A stretch of DNA of 64,000 nucleotides, taken from Asterias rubens (Eukaryota; Echinodermata; Asteroidea; Forcipulatida; Asteriidae). Location of the stretch: assembly GCF_902459465.1 (NCBI RefSeq), contig NC_047066.1, positions 15,193,047-15,257,046 of the forward strand, in the 5' to 3' direction. This document shows, piece after piece, positions 49,908-62,800 of the stretch; position 1 is the stretch's first letter, and every line of letters starts with the position of its first letter. Below the pieces are notes generated by a model, which saw only the letters and a program-made list of their open reading frames with translations, was not told the DNA's origin and made no database searches. The position numbers and the translations under genes were made by a program.

Positions 49908-50891
49908 ATGGCTTTCAGTTATCAGTATAACCAATCTGAATCCACAGTCAATATTTCTGAATGGAATTCAAGTTACGTCAGCAAGGAAGAATTACATGTA
50001 GTGCACAAGATTGGAATGGCACAAGCCATCATTGGAATGGTTCTCAACACTCTAGCTTGGCTGGTCATCCTTCGCACCAAAAACCTCCACAATATGACTA
50101 ACTATCTGCTGGCATATCTTGCTGTGACTGACAGTACTTTTTGCTTTTCTGTAGTCCTTGATCATCGTAATGAACTGTATAGCAATACAACTTGGTGGCT
50201 CATTGACGAAGGATTTGTACAGTTTATGACAGGTTTAGTATCAAGTTTTGGTCTATGCCTGGTGACTTATGAACGATATATCGGAATAGTGCATCCACTG
50301 CACTACCCAAGTAGGATCACTCTAAAAAAAGTAACTCTCATAGCTTTCCTGTCATGGATTCTGTCATTACTTGTTCTCTGCCCAACACTTTTAATTGCAT
50401 TATACAGCAGTACTGCCAGTGAAGTATATATACACACAGTATTTCTTCTATTTGGTTACCTGTTTCCCATCCTATTTATGTGTTGGGCTTACTATAAGAT
50501 CCAAGCCACTCTCATGAGAAGTGCTCAACAACTCCGACAACAGAATGTACAAGGAGCAGCACTTGAGCTTTTACAGGCAAGACAGAATGTGATCAACATG
50601 CTTAGGATTGTCATGGGTGCATTAGTTGTCCTGTGGACACCCTTAGTAGTATGGCTGATGTTTTGCTCAATACTTAAAGACTTGTGTGGATCAAACAACG
50701 CAGATGTAATTACTCTTCTTGTTCTTGTTGCCATGTACAACATGAACTCAGTGATCAATCCCATCATTTATGTCTTCAAGTACAAGAAGTTTCGAAAAGG
50801 TCTTCAAGACATGCTGTGCAGCTGCATTGGTCGACCTCTCAGGCCAAACCGCATTGAAGTTCAGATTGATATGAATGAACGCACTGCATAA
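49908..50891 (+). CDS. Rhodopsin-class GPCR, 327 aa (copy B of 5101)
   Basis: Intact. Differs from 5101 at V-L-D-H-R (Y to D in loop 1) and T-L-M-R-S-A (K to M in intracellular loop 3). It keeps the H-V insertion in the N-terminus and all family motifs. Confidence 0.93.
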   Translation: MAFSYQYNQSESTVNISEWNSSYVSKEELHVVHKIGMAQAIIGMVLNTLAWLVILRTKNLHNMTNYLLAYLAVTDSTFCFSVVLDHRNELYSNTTWWLIDEGFVQFMTGLVSSFGLCLVTYERYIGIVHPLHYPSRITLKKVTLIAFLSWILSLLVLCPTLLIALYSSTASEVYIHTVFLLFGYLFPILFMCWAYYKIQATLMRSAQQLRQQNVQGAALELLQARQNVINMLRIVMGALVVLWTPLVVWLMFCSILKDLCGSNNADVITLLVLVAMYNMNSVINPIIYVFKYKKFRKGLQDMLCSCIGRPLRPNRIEVQIDMNERTA

Positions 50892-51180
50892 ATATGATCA
50901 CAATCTTCTCAAACCAGAAACATGAGCTTTTAAATGTGGTGAAAATAATACTCTAATAAAAGTCATTACCAATTGCCAATGGAACACGGAATTTTGCGGT
51001 ACAAACACAAGATCAAAGATTAAGTTGTAGAGAGTTCCAGATGCGTGGCGCGGCTGAAGAAAAAGACCTGTCACCTCATGAGTGTCGAGACTTGGGTTCA
51101 ATGAGGAGAAGCATGGAACTTGATCGAAGATTCCTTGATGGAGTCAGTGTAAACTTGAAGCAGTTCAGAAATATAGTGGG

Positions 51181-51455
51181 GAGCCTTGCCATTTATGACT
51201 AATTACTTGCTGCGGATCTTGCTGTGGTTGATACTCTTGCCTGTTTTAGTGTATTCCGTTATAATACAAAAGACTTATACACTCCTGGTTTGATAGGACT
51301 GGACATTTACTGTCGACTTATTAACAGCAGATTTCTAGAGTCATTAGCGGTCTTGTCATCAAGTTATGGTCTGTGTCTGGTGACATTTGAGCGGTATATC
51401 GGAATAGTACACCCACTGCACTATCCCAGAGTGATGTCTGCAAAAAAAACAGCTT
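51181..51455 (+). pseudogene. GPCR fragment (TM2-TM4), copy B
   Basis: Same fragment, 1-bp deletion and breakpoints as 6381-6649, so these lesions predate the separation of the copies. One extra change: V-F-R-Y-N for V-F-L-Y-N. Confidence 0.88.
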
Positions 51456-51620
51456 ACCGAACTTATCAGAGCATACTGATCGAAACGTTGAGTTGAAACC
51501 AACGGTTCTTTTCAGAACCACCCCAACTCTTTCAGAGATAGTCATTTCATGGTGTTACATGTACCGTAAACCTTTCCATATCATATTTCCACCAGGCAAA
51601 GTTTCAAATCCTACTTAATT
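51456..51620 (-). mobile_element. Penelope-like element remnant, copy B
   Basis: Only the 3' end (ATCAGAGCATACTGATCGAA ... CCGTAAACCTTTCCATAT) and ~20 bp of the far side remain. The 1226 bp present in copy A between two CTTTCCATAT repeats are gone, leaving one repeat. Confidence 0.85.
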
Positions 51621-51821
51621 GTTCATGCTGTTTACCTAGTGCAACAGGGCAGCGGATTAACTAGCCTAAAACCAAACAACAGAGGCTATAGACGCTCTAT
51701 GTGCGCAAGCTGCCATGGCTGCATCGCCATTGCTGGGTCGCCAGAAGGGCAATGTTTTGTATACAAAGACATGGAAAATCGCCGTCTTTTTAGTTTTGTA
51801 TCATGTAAATTAGATGTCTTT

Positions 51822-52100
51822 CTAAACGATCAACACAATGGGAACAAGCTCGTCTACACACATCTTCAGAATCCATGTTGGAATCGGATCAAGCCTAGAT
51901 GTTGAAGAGGAAGAAGCAGCAATGATTTTTCTCACTGAGTTCTGGGAAAGTGGTTCAAACTGATGAAAGATAGTCATGCATGAGTCGAATACTGGTTTAG
52001 AACCTACAAGCTCAGGAGTTTCGTCAAATTCTGTAGTTATGTTCCGAGTTTTCTTGACGAAGAACTTTGAGAAACGCTCAGCAAGAGGTTCAGATGACAA
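51822..52100 (-). pseudogene. LINE reverse transcriptase N-terminal fragment, copy B
   Basis: Same as 8243-8521 and ends at the same break. Confidence 0.85.
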
Positions 52101-53370
52101 ATCGGCCGACGGGAGGGTTTTTGAAGACGCTGGTGTGCATTAATTTGTCAGCCTTGTGAAAAAGTTGGCGGGAGTCACAGTCCTTTAGTTGGTTTCTGTG
52201 ATATTCCGATTTAGTCACGGTTATAAGTTGATTGAAGTGATAGCTCTGCTCGTTCAGTAGTTGTCTGTGAACCATCAATCTGGAAGACATCCACCTGCGT
52301 TCGCCCTTACGCAGTTGTCTCTTTGCTTTGCGAATATCTTCATTGTACCAGGGAGCATGAGGGCATGATGAAATGGTACGAGAGATTTGAGGGGCATATT
52401 TATCCAGAAGATCTCTCAGACTTGTATCATATTGATGAACAAGAGAGTCTAGGTCGGTGGCTGGTGTTGTAGATATTGGTGAGGCCAGAATATCTTGGCG
52501 AAAAACATCAATATCAATCTTGCAAAGTTCACGTAGCCTGATCTTTCTTTTCACATGATCCGGGCGATTAATGTTAAGCAAGCATTTTACGGCAGCGTGA
52601 TGATCCGAAGGTAAGTAGTTCGTAGTGCTGACATGAGAAATTGCGTCATCTGTTGAGCGAGTTAGGAGGAGGTCCAATGTATGACCGTCGCGATGAGTGG
52701 GACCAGTAACATGCTGCTTGAGGTTGAATGAGTCGATGAGATCAAGAAAGATCGCAGCTTCACGGTTTGCTTGGTCGTCAACATGAAAATTGAAGTCCCC
52801 AGATATCAAAACATACCCTGGCTCAGAAACAACCGATTCCAAAAGGGTAGAAAATTCAGTGAAGAAAGTTGGACCTGTCAAAATGCCATTAGCAAGTCTC
52901 TGGGGCCGGTAGATGACAATGAGACGAAGAGGGGTTTTCGAGCGGGCGTTGATGGATAAATCAATATGTTCAAATGATCTACCTCCGTTTTCGAGAACAT
53001 CAAAGCTCTCTCGAAGAAGTACACAAACTCCACCACCGGCACGGTCTATACGAGGTATGTGATGAACTTGGTAGTTAGGTAACGTAGAAGTCAGATCAGC
53101 AATTGCACGGTGGTCACGATTATCTCCAGATGACCATGTTTCAGTAATACAGAAAATGTCAATGGAATTTGAAATGACGAGATCACACATGACGGTGATT
53201 TTGGGTTTTAGTGATCGTGCATTCCATAAACCAAAGTTAGTAGGAACCATTTTCTGCTCAGTAGAAGGTGTTGGTGTTATTTGTACAAGGTTGGTGAGAT
53301 GAGCACCGTTTTGACTTGGCTGGTAATCAGGGTGAAACTCACAAGTATAACACACTGACCATAAATATTT
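51835..53370 (-). mobile_element. LINE, 3'-truncated, copy B
   Basis: Equivalent of 8256-9785 with the same 3' truncation and the same frameshift between the endonuclease and RT segments (52090-52100). Confidence 0.87.
52090..53355 (-). CDS. LINE endonuclease domain, uninterrupted (421 codons)
   Basis: Complete APE-type endonuclease: L-W-N-A-R-S-L, I-T-E-T-W, Y-R-P-Q, G-D-F-N-F-H, and S-D-H-H near residue 245, then a basic linker with A-P-W-Y-N-E-D-I. It nicks target DNA to prime retrotransposition. The frame ends at a shared frameshift before the RT, and the RT core is missing, so the element cannot move alone. Copy A shows two extra lesions (loss of the aspartate in G-D-F-N and a 16-bp deletion). 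Confidence 0.85.
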   Translation of the reverse strand: MCYTCEFHPDYQPSQNGAHLTNLVQITPTPSTEQKMVPTNFGLWNARSLKPKITVMCDLVISNSIDIFCITETWSSGDNRDHRAIADLTSTLPNYQVHHIPRIDRAGGGVCVLLRESFDVLENGGRSFEHIDLSINARSKTPLRLIVIYRPQRLANGILTGPTFFTEFSTLLESVVSEPGYVLISGDFNFHVDDQANREAAIFLDLIDSFNLKQHVTGPTHRDGHTLDLLLTRSTDDAISHVSTTNYLPSDHHAAVKCLLNINRPDHVKRKIRLRELCKIDIDVFRQDILASPISTTPATDLDSLVHQYDTSLRDLLDKYAPQISRTISSCPHAPWYNEDIRKAKRQLRKGERRWMSSRLMVHRQLLNEQSYHFNQLITVTKSEYHRNQLKDCDSRQLFHKADKLMHTSVFKNPPVGRFVI

Positions 53371-53857
53371 ACCATTAAACGGAAGTGAGTACTCAAAACG
53401 GCGCAGACAATAAATATAGTGTGTACAACACCGTGAGTTCTACCCATGTCCACCCAAAGTATAAGACACCGGACAGTAACAAACGTGGTATGGCCTACAA
53501 AAATAGGTGTCCCAGGGGACAGAAAATATCTATGAAATTGGGACCTACTGTCATGTGACCACTCCCGAACAGGAGGTCACATGACTAGGAAGGGTTAATC
53601 ACAACGCTGAATTAAAAAGTCGTGATGAACTAACAGACTCTGAAAAAGGTACCTACATGTATTTTACATGTTTGTACAATGAACTACCACGAAAGAACTT
53701 GGGAGATTTACTTGTGAGTTTTAACCACCGTTCTTAAAAAACGTTGGTTTGTTAAGATAAAGAAGTTGTGTTGATTTTGATGTGGAGATGGAATGTAAAA
53801 TTTGTTAATCTTTGAATGAAGTTTCATACCAAATAACTCAAAGATGTGTTCACTAAC

Positions 53858-56800
53858 CTTGGCAAGTGTCTGCTTACAAATCTGCGACAAAACAACCAAT
53901 TTGGAGCTGCAAAGAGAAAACAATATCTGATTAAACAGTGTGTCTTTTTACATTAACATGTAGTTCTAATTTATTATAAACTAAATGCAGGTCACAATAA
54001 AGGATTGGAGTACTTCTTGTACATGTAATACAAAACACAATGTTCACAGATTTACATTAAACTTTATAAACAGTTTGAAAAAAGTGATACATGTATTAGA
54101 AGGCTTCCCTTAAAACTTAACTTGCTGTAGTTTTTGAGAAATTAGTAAAACAATGTTTAATGAAAAAAAGCGTTTTACATGCAAACAATTTGTTTCTGTG
54201 ACTTGTTTTACTCATTTCTCAAAAACAGCACCTCAGTTAGCAATATTTAATGGAGAAGCTTTTCTACCGTCATTATCTTCAAACCATATAAGTTTAATGT
54301 AAAATATGTGGACATTGTCTTTTGTGTCCAACAAAAAGTACCCAGGGCATTCATGTAAAGCCCAGAGGGGAACCAAAAAATATCACAGGCATGGGAAAGA
54401 CTCGGGAAAGTACTGAGTATACAGTGCTAACACACATCGGTGTATGGGGAAAGTACTGAGTATACAGTGCTAACACACATCGGTGTATGGGGAAAGTACT
54501 GAGTATACAGTGCTAACACACACCGGTGTAAGGGGAAAGTACTGAGTATACAGTGCTTACACACATCAGTGTAAGGGGAAAGTACTGAGTATACAGTGCT
54601 AACACACATCGGTGTAAGGGGAAAGTACTGAGTATACAGTGCTAACACACATCGGTGTAAGGGGAAAGTACTGAGTATACAGTGCTAACACACATCGGTG
54701 TAAGGGGAAAGTACTGAGTATACAGTGCTAACACACATCGGTGTAAGGGGAAAGTACTGAGTATACAGTGCTAACACACATCGGTGTAAGGGGAAAGTTC
54801 TGAGTATACAGTGCTTACACACATCGGTGTAAGGGGAAAGTACTGAGTATACAGTGCTAACACACATCGGTGTAAGGGGAAAGTACTGAGTATACAGTGC
54901 TTACACACATCAGTGTAAGGGGAAAGTACTGAGTATACAGTGCTACCACACATCGGTGTAAGGGGAAAGTACTGAGTATACAGTGCTAACACACATCGGT
55001 GTAAGGGGAAAGTACTGAGTATACAGTGCTACCACACATCGGTGTAAGGGGAAAGTACTGAGTATACAGTGCTAACACACATCGGTGTAAGGGGAAAGTA
55101 CTGAGTATACAGTGCTTACACACATCGGTGTAAGGGGAAAGTACTGAGTATACAGTGCTAACACACATCGGTGTAAGGGGAAAGTACTGAGTATACAGTG
55201 CTAACACACATCGGTGTATGGGTAAAAACCTAAATTAATATTTTTTATCCCCGATGCAAATTTAACATCTATTATATCGTTGCGGTACCCGCTGCCAAAA
55301 CATAGGATTCAAACTGCCTCTAGCTGCCGGGCAACCTCGGTAGTCTAGTTGGTAAGACACTGCTCTAGAATTGCAAGGGTCGTGGGTTCGAATCCCACCC
55401 GAGTAACATGCCTGTGATATTTTTTTCACAGGACTCGGGAAAGTACTGAGTATACAGTGCTAACACACATCGGTGTATGGGTAAAAACCTAAATTAATAT
55501 TTTTTATCCCCGATGCAAATTTAACATCTATTATATCGTTGCGGTGCCCGCTGCCAAAGCATAGGATTCGAACTGCCTCTAGCTACCGGTCAACCTCGGT
55601 AGTCTAGTTGGTAAGACACTGCTCTAGAATTGCAAGGGTCGTGGGTTCGAATCCCCCCGAGTAACATGCCTGTGATATTTTTTTCACAGGACTCGGGAAA
55701 GTACTGAGTATACAGTGCTAACACACATCGGTGTATGGGTAAAAACCAAAATTAATATTTTAGTATTATTGTTATGAATATGAGACACCCTACCTGGCTG
55801 GAGCTTTCTGTGCATTGGTTGCCATCCGACCTCTTTTCACTGTCTCTCCATCCCCACCTTAATGAGAGAAATAATTCATGACTTCATTCTCAATGGTTAG
55901 AAGAGCATTATGGCTAATTCATCAATAAGTAATTCACTATGGCTTTTCCCTTCATTATATTTTGACAGAAATCCATTCATTTTTCATATCTGGTTCATTC
56001 ACTTTTGTTTTCAAAATGAATGCTTTGTTGAGTTAACATTCAACAATGAAAGAGTATTCAATTTCATTAACTCTCAATGGTTAGAAAAGTATTATGGCAA
56101 ATTCATAAATAAGTAATTCACTTTGGCTTTTCCCTTAATTATATTTTGACAAAAATCCATTCATTTTTCATATCTGGTTCATTCACTTTTGTTTTTAAAA
56201 TGAATGCTTAGTTGAGTTTACGTTCAACAGTGAAAGAGTATTCAAATTCACCCATTTAGCTTTCACTGGTTAATCAAAACCATTCAATTCTACTAAAGAT
56301 TAATTAAATTTCGTAAAAGCCAGCTCAGCAAGAGTTGGTCAACCATTCAATTTCATCAAGTGTAAATAGGTAACAGAAATTTAACTTAGAGACACTGGAC
56401 ACTATTGGTAATTGTCAAAGACCAGTCTTCTCACTTGGTGTATCTCAACAAATGCATAAAATAACAAACCTGTGAAAATTTGAGCTCAATCGGTCATCGA
56501 AGTTGCGAGATAACAATGAAAGAAAAAACACCCTTGTCACATGAAGTTGTGTGCTTTCAGATGCTTGATTTCGAGACCTCAAATTCTTAATCTGAGGTCT
56601 CAAAATCAAATTCATGGAAAAAAACTTCTTTCTCAAAAACTTTGTCACTTCAGAGGGAGCCGTTTCTCACAATCTTTTATACTATCAACCTCTCCCCATT
56701 ACTTGTTCCAAGTATGGTTTTATGCTAATAATTATTTTGAGTAATTACCAATAGTGTCCACTGCTTGAATGGTCAAAGTCATGAATGCCTATAAATGGAA

Positions 56801-59800
56801 TAGAATGACTGAAATGAATCTGAATGAGAAAAACAAAATAATATCTGAACGAACATGAAATTTAATGCAGTAAAGGCAGTGGACACTATTGGTAATTCCT
56901 CAAAATAGTTGTTAGCATAAAACCTTACTTGGTAACAAGGATTGAAGAGCTGTTGATAGTATAATACACTGTGAGAAATGGCTCCCTCTGAAATAACGTA
57001 GTTTTTGAGAAAGAAGTAGTTTTCCACGAATTTTATTTCGAGACCTCAGATTTAGAATTTGAGGTCTCGAAATCAATCATCTGAAAGCACACAACTTCCT
57101 GTGACAAGGGTGTTTTTTCTTCCATTTTTATCTTGCAACTTTCACGACCAATTGAGTTCAAACTTTCACAGGTTCGTTATTTTATGCTTATGTTGAAATA
57201 CACCAAGTGAGAAGACTGGTCTTTGACAATTGCCAAAGGTGTCCAGTGTCTTTAACATCGTTGAAAAGATCCGATCTTTCTCTTTCCAATGATGGTAAGC
57301 TTGAGTATATAGAGAGTGAACAAGGACAAAAGTACAGTTCAGTATTATATTAGAATAAAATATTGGATTAAATATTAAGAATTTCACAAATTCCAGCGTA
57401 AAAAGCTCTTACCTGCAGTGGGCCATGAGAGTCTGTTACCAGACGAGATGCATGCAGCTACACCACAAGGGTTGGCCACCAGACAAGTGCGAATCCAAGA
57501 CTCAAATGTGCGACATGTGAATGCAAGAGTGATCTGTGAGAGGTGAGATTCGCAGTAACAGCATACGAATCAATATATATTTGGTTTGCGGTAACACCAT
57601 GTGTGTATCTACTTGCCAGGTAGGTTTTGCTTTTTCGGGAGACTGCTCAGTTCTGAAAAGAACTGTCCTGAACTACTACCTGAGCGGAAGGTAGAAAATC
57701 AGCTGGGACTACATATACTTCTTTAGTTATAGAGGATCCACTACCACTGAATTGTGACTGCTGTAGGGTTAGGGTATTTTATTCATTCGGGTATTTTATT
57801 TATTGTAATTTTATTTATTTTATTTTATTTGACTGCTGTAGAAGACAGGGCTCACGGTTTGCTTTGCTAGGATTAAGCCATGATCTTTTCTCCAGGTGTC
57901 GTGGCCGAGCGGTTAAGAGCACCAAATTCATACTCTGGTGTTTCTGATCAGCAGAGTGTGGGTTTGAATCACCAGCCGTGACACTTTTGTCCTTAACCAA
58001 GACACTTAACCATTGCTTCGCCCTTCCGATGGGACGTAAAGCCATTGGTCCCAAGTGTTGTGTAACGCATGTAAAAGAACCCAGTGCACTTATCGAAAAG
58101 AGAAGGGGTTCGCCCCGATGTTCCTGGCTGTGGCTACTAAATGCGCCGTAGCACCTTGTAAACCCTTATAAGATTCTACAAAATTGGGTCTCAGAATTCA
58201 TCACTTCAATAACCTATCTTTCTGAAAGTTTGTATATACTCAGCGCCTTGAGTACCTTGTTGGTAGATACGTGCGCTACATATAATTATATTTTACCCTT
58301 ACAGACAAAATATACGATTCTGTGATTAAAAAAAACACCCTCTGAATATGCTCAGAATTGATAAGGAATTCTTTGTACATCAACAAACTGTTTACCTTTG
58401 AGAAGCCACTCTTTTGTTGAAGGGATTGCATTTTTGCAAGCTCGTGTACTGACTTCACCGAACTAACATACGTGAAGATACAAATCAAAATACATTGTAA
58501 TGTTATGAAATAAGTGATAAGTAAATCCCTTCTGACTCCCCCAGTTATCGAAACCTAGTCGTATGGTTCTCGCTCTTTCCAATATGCAGCAGTTCAGTTA
58601 TGGAACAGTCCTCCAGAGGTTGTCAAACAGGCTGAGACATCAGAACAATTCAAAACCCAGTTAAAAACATATCTGTTCACTTTGTACAATAATTGTTGAT
58701 TTCCTTTTACAGCGCATAGGGACCTCACGGTGATATGCGCTATATAAGAATGATTTTTATTATTATTATTATTATTATTTTATTTGAGTTCAGCCTCGCT
58801 AACATGGGCAGCCAGTCATTTCATTACCTCTCTTCACTAATATTGTATATAACCCACGAAAGGAAATTGCAGAAAAACAATGCTGTTGGCTAACAAAAAG
58901 TGACAGCTCTGTACGCATGCTAGTTAAAAACATTTTAAGCGTTAGTAGCGGGGCTTCAAAAAGCAAGTAATTTGGCTGGTAACCAGTTTCTGCTAGGCAA
59001 GATTTGTCTGTGCTTAGGACATTTTTGTTATGCTTACAGGCTTTATGACATTGGGCCCTGATGGTATTTTGGAAAGTAGGTAAGTACATGTACATTACTA
59101 ACCTTGAGCCATCCACAGAGCCTTCTAAGAGGAAGCTCATAGATTGAACCGCTTGAAGAGATAACAGAACATCAGTGGCAGAACCTGCATACGGATCTAC
59201 AGTAAACACAATTACATTGAAAGGTATTATACAGGATAGACCCCTTGCTTATTTTCTCAGAAGTCCAAAACAGCACCCTCTCTGATTGCCGAGAGTTGTG
59301 CGCAGCGCACACGCCTTTCAAATGTTTGAGCTCAGCGATGGCTGCCATTGCATGGGGTCTTCTAGCAGAGCTGACAAAATAGTTGCAGTGTTCTTTTTAT
59401 TGTCAATCATATACATGAAACAGCAAACCTGTAAGAAAGTTTGATTACTCTGTTGTGTGAGTCAGGAGAAAATAGGGAAAAAAACATCCACAATTTTCAG
59501 CATGTCAACAGTGTCCCTATTTTGGTCGCACAACCAAAATCAGCTGTTGCGATTTAATACATTTTCAGATAATGTTTGTTTGAGATGACATCATTTTAGA
59601 CAGCTGGACAGACACCATTCGAGAATGGTCACGTTGTGATACCACTCAACTCAAGGCAGCAGCACTGGAAAAGACGGGCTGTGGTGGGAGCGGTACCAGT
59701 GATTCAAGCGGGGTATAATTGAAGGAGGAGGCCATGGGCAAATGCCTATGTCTACCAGAAAGAGATTGGTATAAAAGTAGGCAACCATTATACACATATT

Positions 59801-62800
59801 GACCGGCAATGAGGTAAAATTTAGTGTACGTCTATTCCCCCCCCGAGGGACTTTGGAGCGACCACAAGAGGGACCCATTTCTTGAGGCTGAAGGAAATAT
59901 GTCCCTCTTCTGGTCACTCACAGGCGCGAGGGGGATAGACATGCACTTTTTACCTAATTATGCCAGTCCATATGTGTTTTATAACACACCTCGGTCTTAA
60001 ATGTGAAATGAGAGAAGAAACTTGGAAAAGAAAGATTAATTTCCCCTGATTCTGTTTTTTAATTGCTGTATATGGTTCACATCATGAGAGGGCCCTGTAA
60101 CCAGTCAAAAACTTAAAAGACTAGTGCACCCTCGGGAACTGTAGTTCCCACAAAACATGCGCGTGCGATCACTAGCCTATATTAGTTCACCCCACATGAC
60201 CGTGTTTCAGCCAACCAGAACACAGAAAAAGCAAGAGGTGTCTTATAATATGAAATATTCTTTGAGAATGTATGCACTTACCAGCTTCTACAAGGAGTGA
60301 GAGCATATCGTTGAGATGAGCAAGAACAAAGGCCATGTGAGTGTTCTCATCCAAGCTCTGGAAGAGAAAATTAATTCAAGAACAAAGCTCCACAATCACA
60401 TAACTTCAAACACAAAAAAACTTTTAAATCAAAATTTAGTTTGGCCTTGTTTTTTAACAATGACATACAAAAACCAGTAGTTGAACACTTTAGCCTGCCT
60501 GCAGCCGATTTCACAAAACGCGAGGATTAATCCCATCTCGAGTTAGGACGAGTAACCCGTCCTAACTTAGGGTGGGTTTTATGCGTCCTAACGTCTTGGA
60601 ATACGGAACTGAACTCGTCCTAAGTCCTAGGATTTATCACAAGTTAGGAAGAGTTTGGTGAAATTGACGGCTGGTCATTCCCTGCATCACCTCAAGGGGG
60701 CCAGTGTTCAGCAGAGAGCATTCAGAGACAGATATGCAAGGGAAGCTGCTGAACAAAAGATCATCAAGAACCTGAACTGTATTGATCAACAACTAAACAG
60801 GGACCTTAGTTTACTGTCCCACTACAAGGAGTAGATGCTCTCTCTTCAGTCACCGACCCCACCTTGTGCTATTTGATTATAAGCTCATGCATTTTTGTGT
60901 AATGAGTTAGTCTTTAAGTGCTACCACTACATTCCTGGTTTGTCTTCTTCTAATGCAGAACAGATTGCCACACAGTCAAATGGGCAGAAAGGGTGACACG
61001 GCTGTAATTTTGTAAACTGCAATCACATAAACGTATAATGGATCGAGCCAATTTGGGGGGGGGGGGGGGGTCATTATCAAAGTTTGACTCTACCTTTAAA
61101 AGTTAAATTGGCTCCAAAAAACCTGGGCCAGGTGTACCTGGTACTATAAGTACCTTCACAGTCAGCATTTACATACGTACTTTGTTATATCTACTTAAAG
61201 CCATTGGACCCTTTCGGTAAACACTATTGTCCAAGGCCCACACTTCGTGTATCACAACTTCTATATAAAATAACAACCCTGTGAAAATTTAGGCTCAATC
61301 GGTCATCGAAGTCAGGAGAAAATAACGGGAAAACCCACCCTTGTATCCGCACGTTTCGCCGTGTCATGACATGTGTTTAAAATAAATCCGTAATTCTCGA
61401 TATCGAGAATTGATATTGTTTTACTGTTTTCTCAAAAAGTAAAGCATTTCATGGAATAATATTTCAAGAGAAGTCTTTCACCACTACCTTCTGTAAACCC
61501 TGTAAATCTGTGAACTTTTATTTTTTTTTTTCTGTACCGAAAGGGTCCAATGGCTTTAAAGCCAGTGGACACTATTGGTACTTACTCAAAATAATTATTA
61601 CCATAAAACCTTACTTTGTAACAAGTAATGGGGAGAGGTTGATTGCTCCCACTGAAGTAACGTAGTTTTTGAGAAAGAAGTAACTTTACACGAATTTGAT
61701 TTCGAGACCTCAGATTTGAGAATTCGACGACCGATTGAGCTCAAATTTTCAAAAGTTTGTTATTTTATACATATGTTGAGATACACTGAGTGAGAAGACT
61801 GGTCTTTGACAATTACCAATAGTGTCCACTGTCTTTAAGCATCCATACCTTAGAGTTGATGTTTCCTCCTCTGGTATCAACATCTGGGGATCGTGGACGC
61901 GTTGGCCATCTACAAACATCTTTGTTAAGATCAATATTTACAGCAGTTACACGTTGTATGGTTTTTGACTGGCGGTCTCCCTAGGCCGCCAAAATTAGAG
62001 GTAGATAACTCAGTTGGCAGAGCATGGCACGTCATACAGAGGTCGCAAATCTCAATCTAGTCAATGTTTTGATTTTCAACCCACAGTTATTATACACATA
62101 ATGAATGTTTATGAGTGCAATGGTGCGAATATGTTCATGAGTTGAAAGATGGAATGTTCTATTCAACGAGGCGGAGCCGAGTTGAATGGAACATTCCAGC
62201 TTTCAACGAATGAACATATTCGCACCATTGCACGAATGAAAAACATTCATTATTTGTTTTATATAACATCCAAGTAGATCTTTGTCATTTTGATTGAAAG
62301 AAACAACTTTCAAAACAAACAATTTCAACTGTAGAAGCCGAATGCTAGTAATTTTACTATGCCTTCTTGCAGTAACACCTGCTGCGTTACCAAAGACACG
62401 CGCACGCAGTGATGTTTTTACTCAGCTTTTTCGTTCCATCCGAAAAGTACCATTGCACGCTGGCAGCGTGCCAGCGTGCAATGGTACTTTTCGGATGGAA
62501 CGAAAAAGCACGGCGAGTGACTCAGCGTGCAATGGTACTTTTATTTGCTATCACGTGACGGACAATCCTCCAATCAAATGGCAAGGATCGGCTTGGGTGT
62601 TATATAATGTTCAATAATTTCATTAGACGTGCATCCGATCAATGTGTACTGTTAAATAGGGACTAGCCAGCAGGACCAGTTAGCTTGTCATTTCAGTAGT
62701 CAAGCAGCTTTTTCACTGTCAATATTACTCAAATGAAACAATGTAGGTATACTTTCCAACACTGAACTAGCCAGGAGCAAGTTCGAGTGGGCACATTTAG

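Noticed and set aside
54427..55207. Several 60-73-codon minus-strand open frames with repeated L-Y-T-Q-Y-F-P-L-T
   Set aside because: They are translations of the 43-bp minisatellite and have no independent support.
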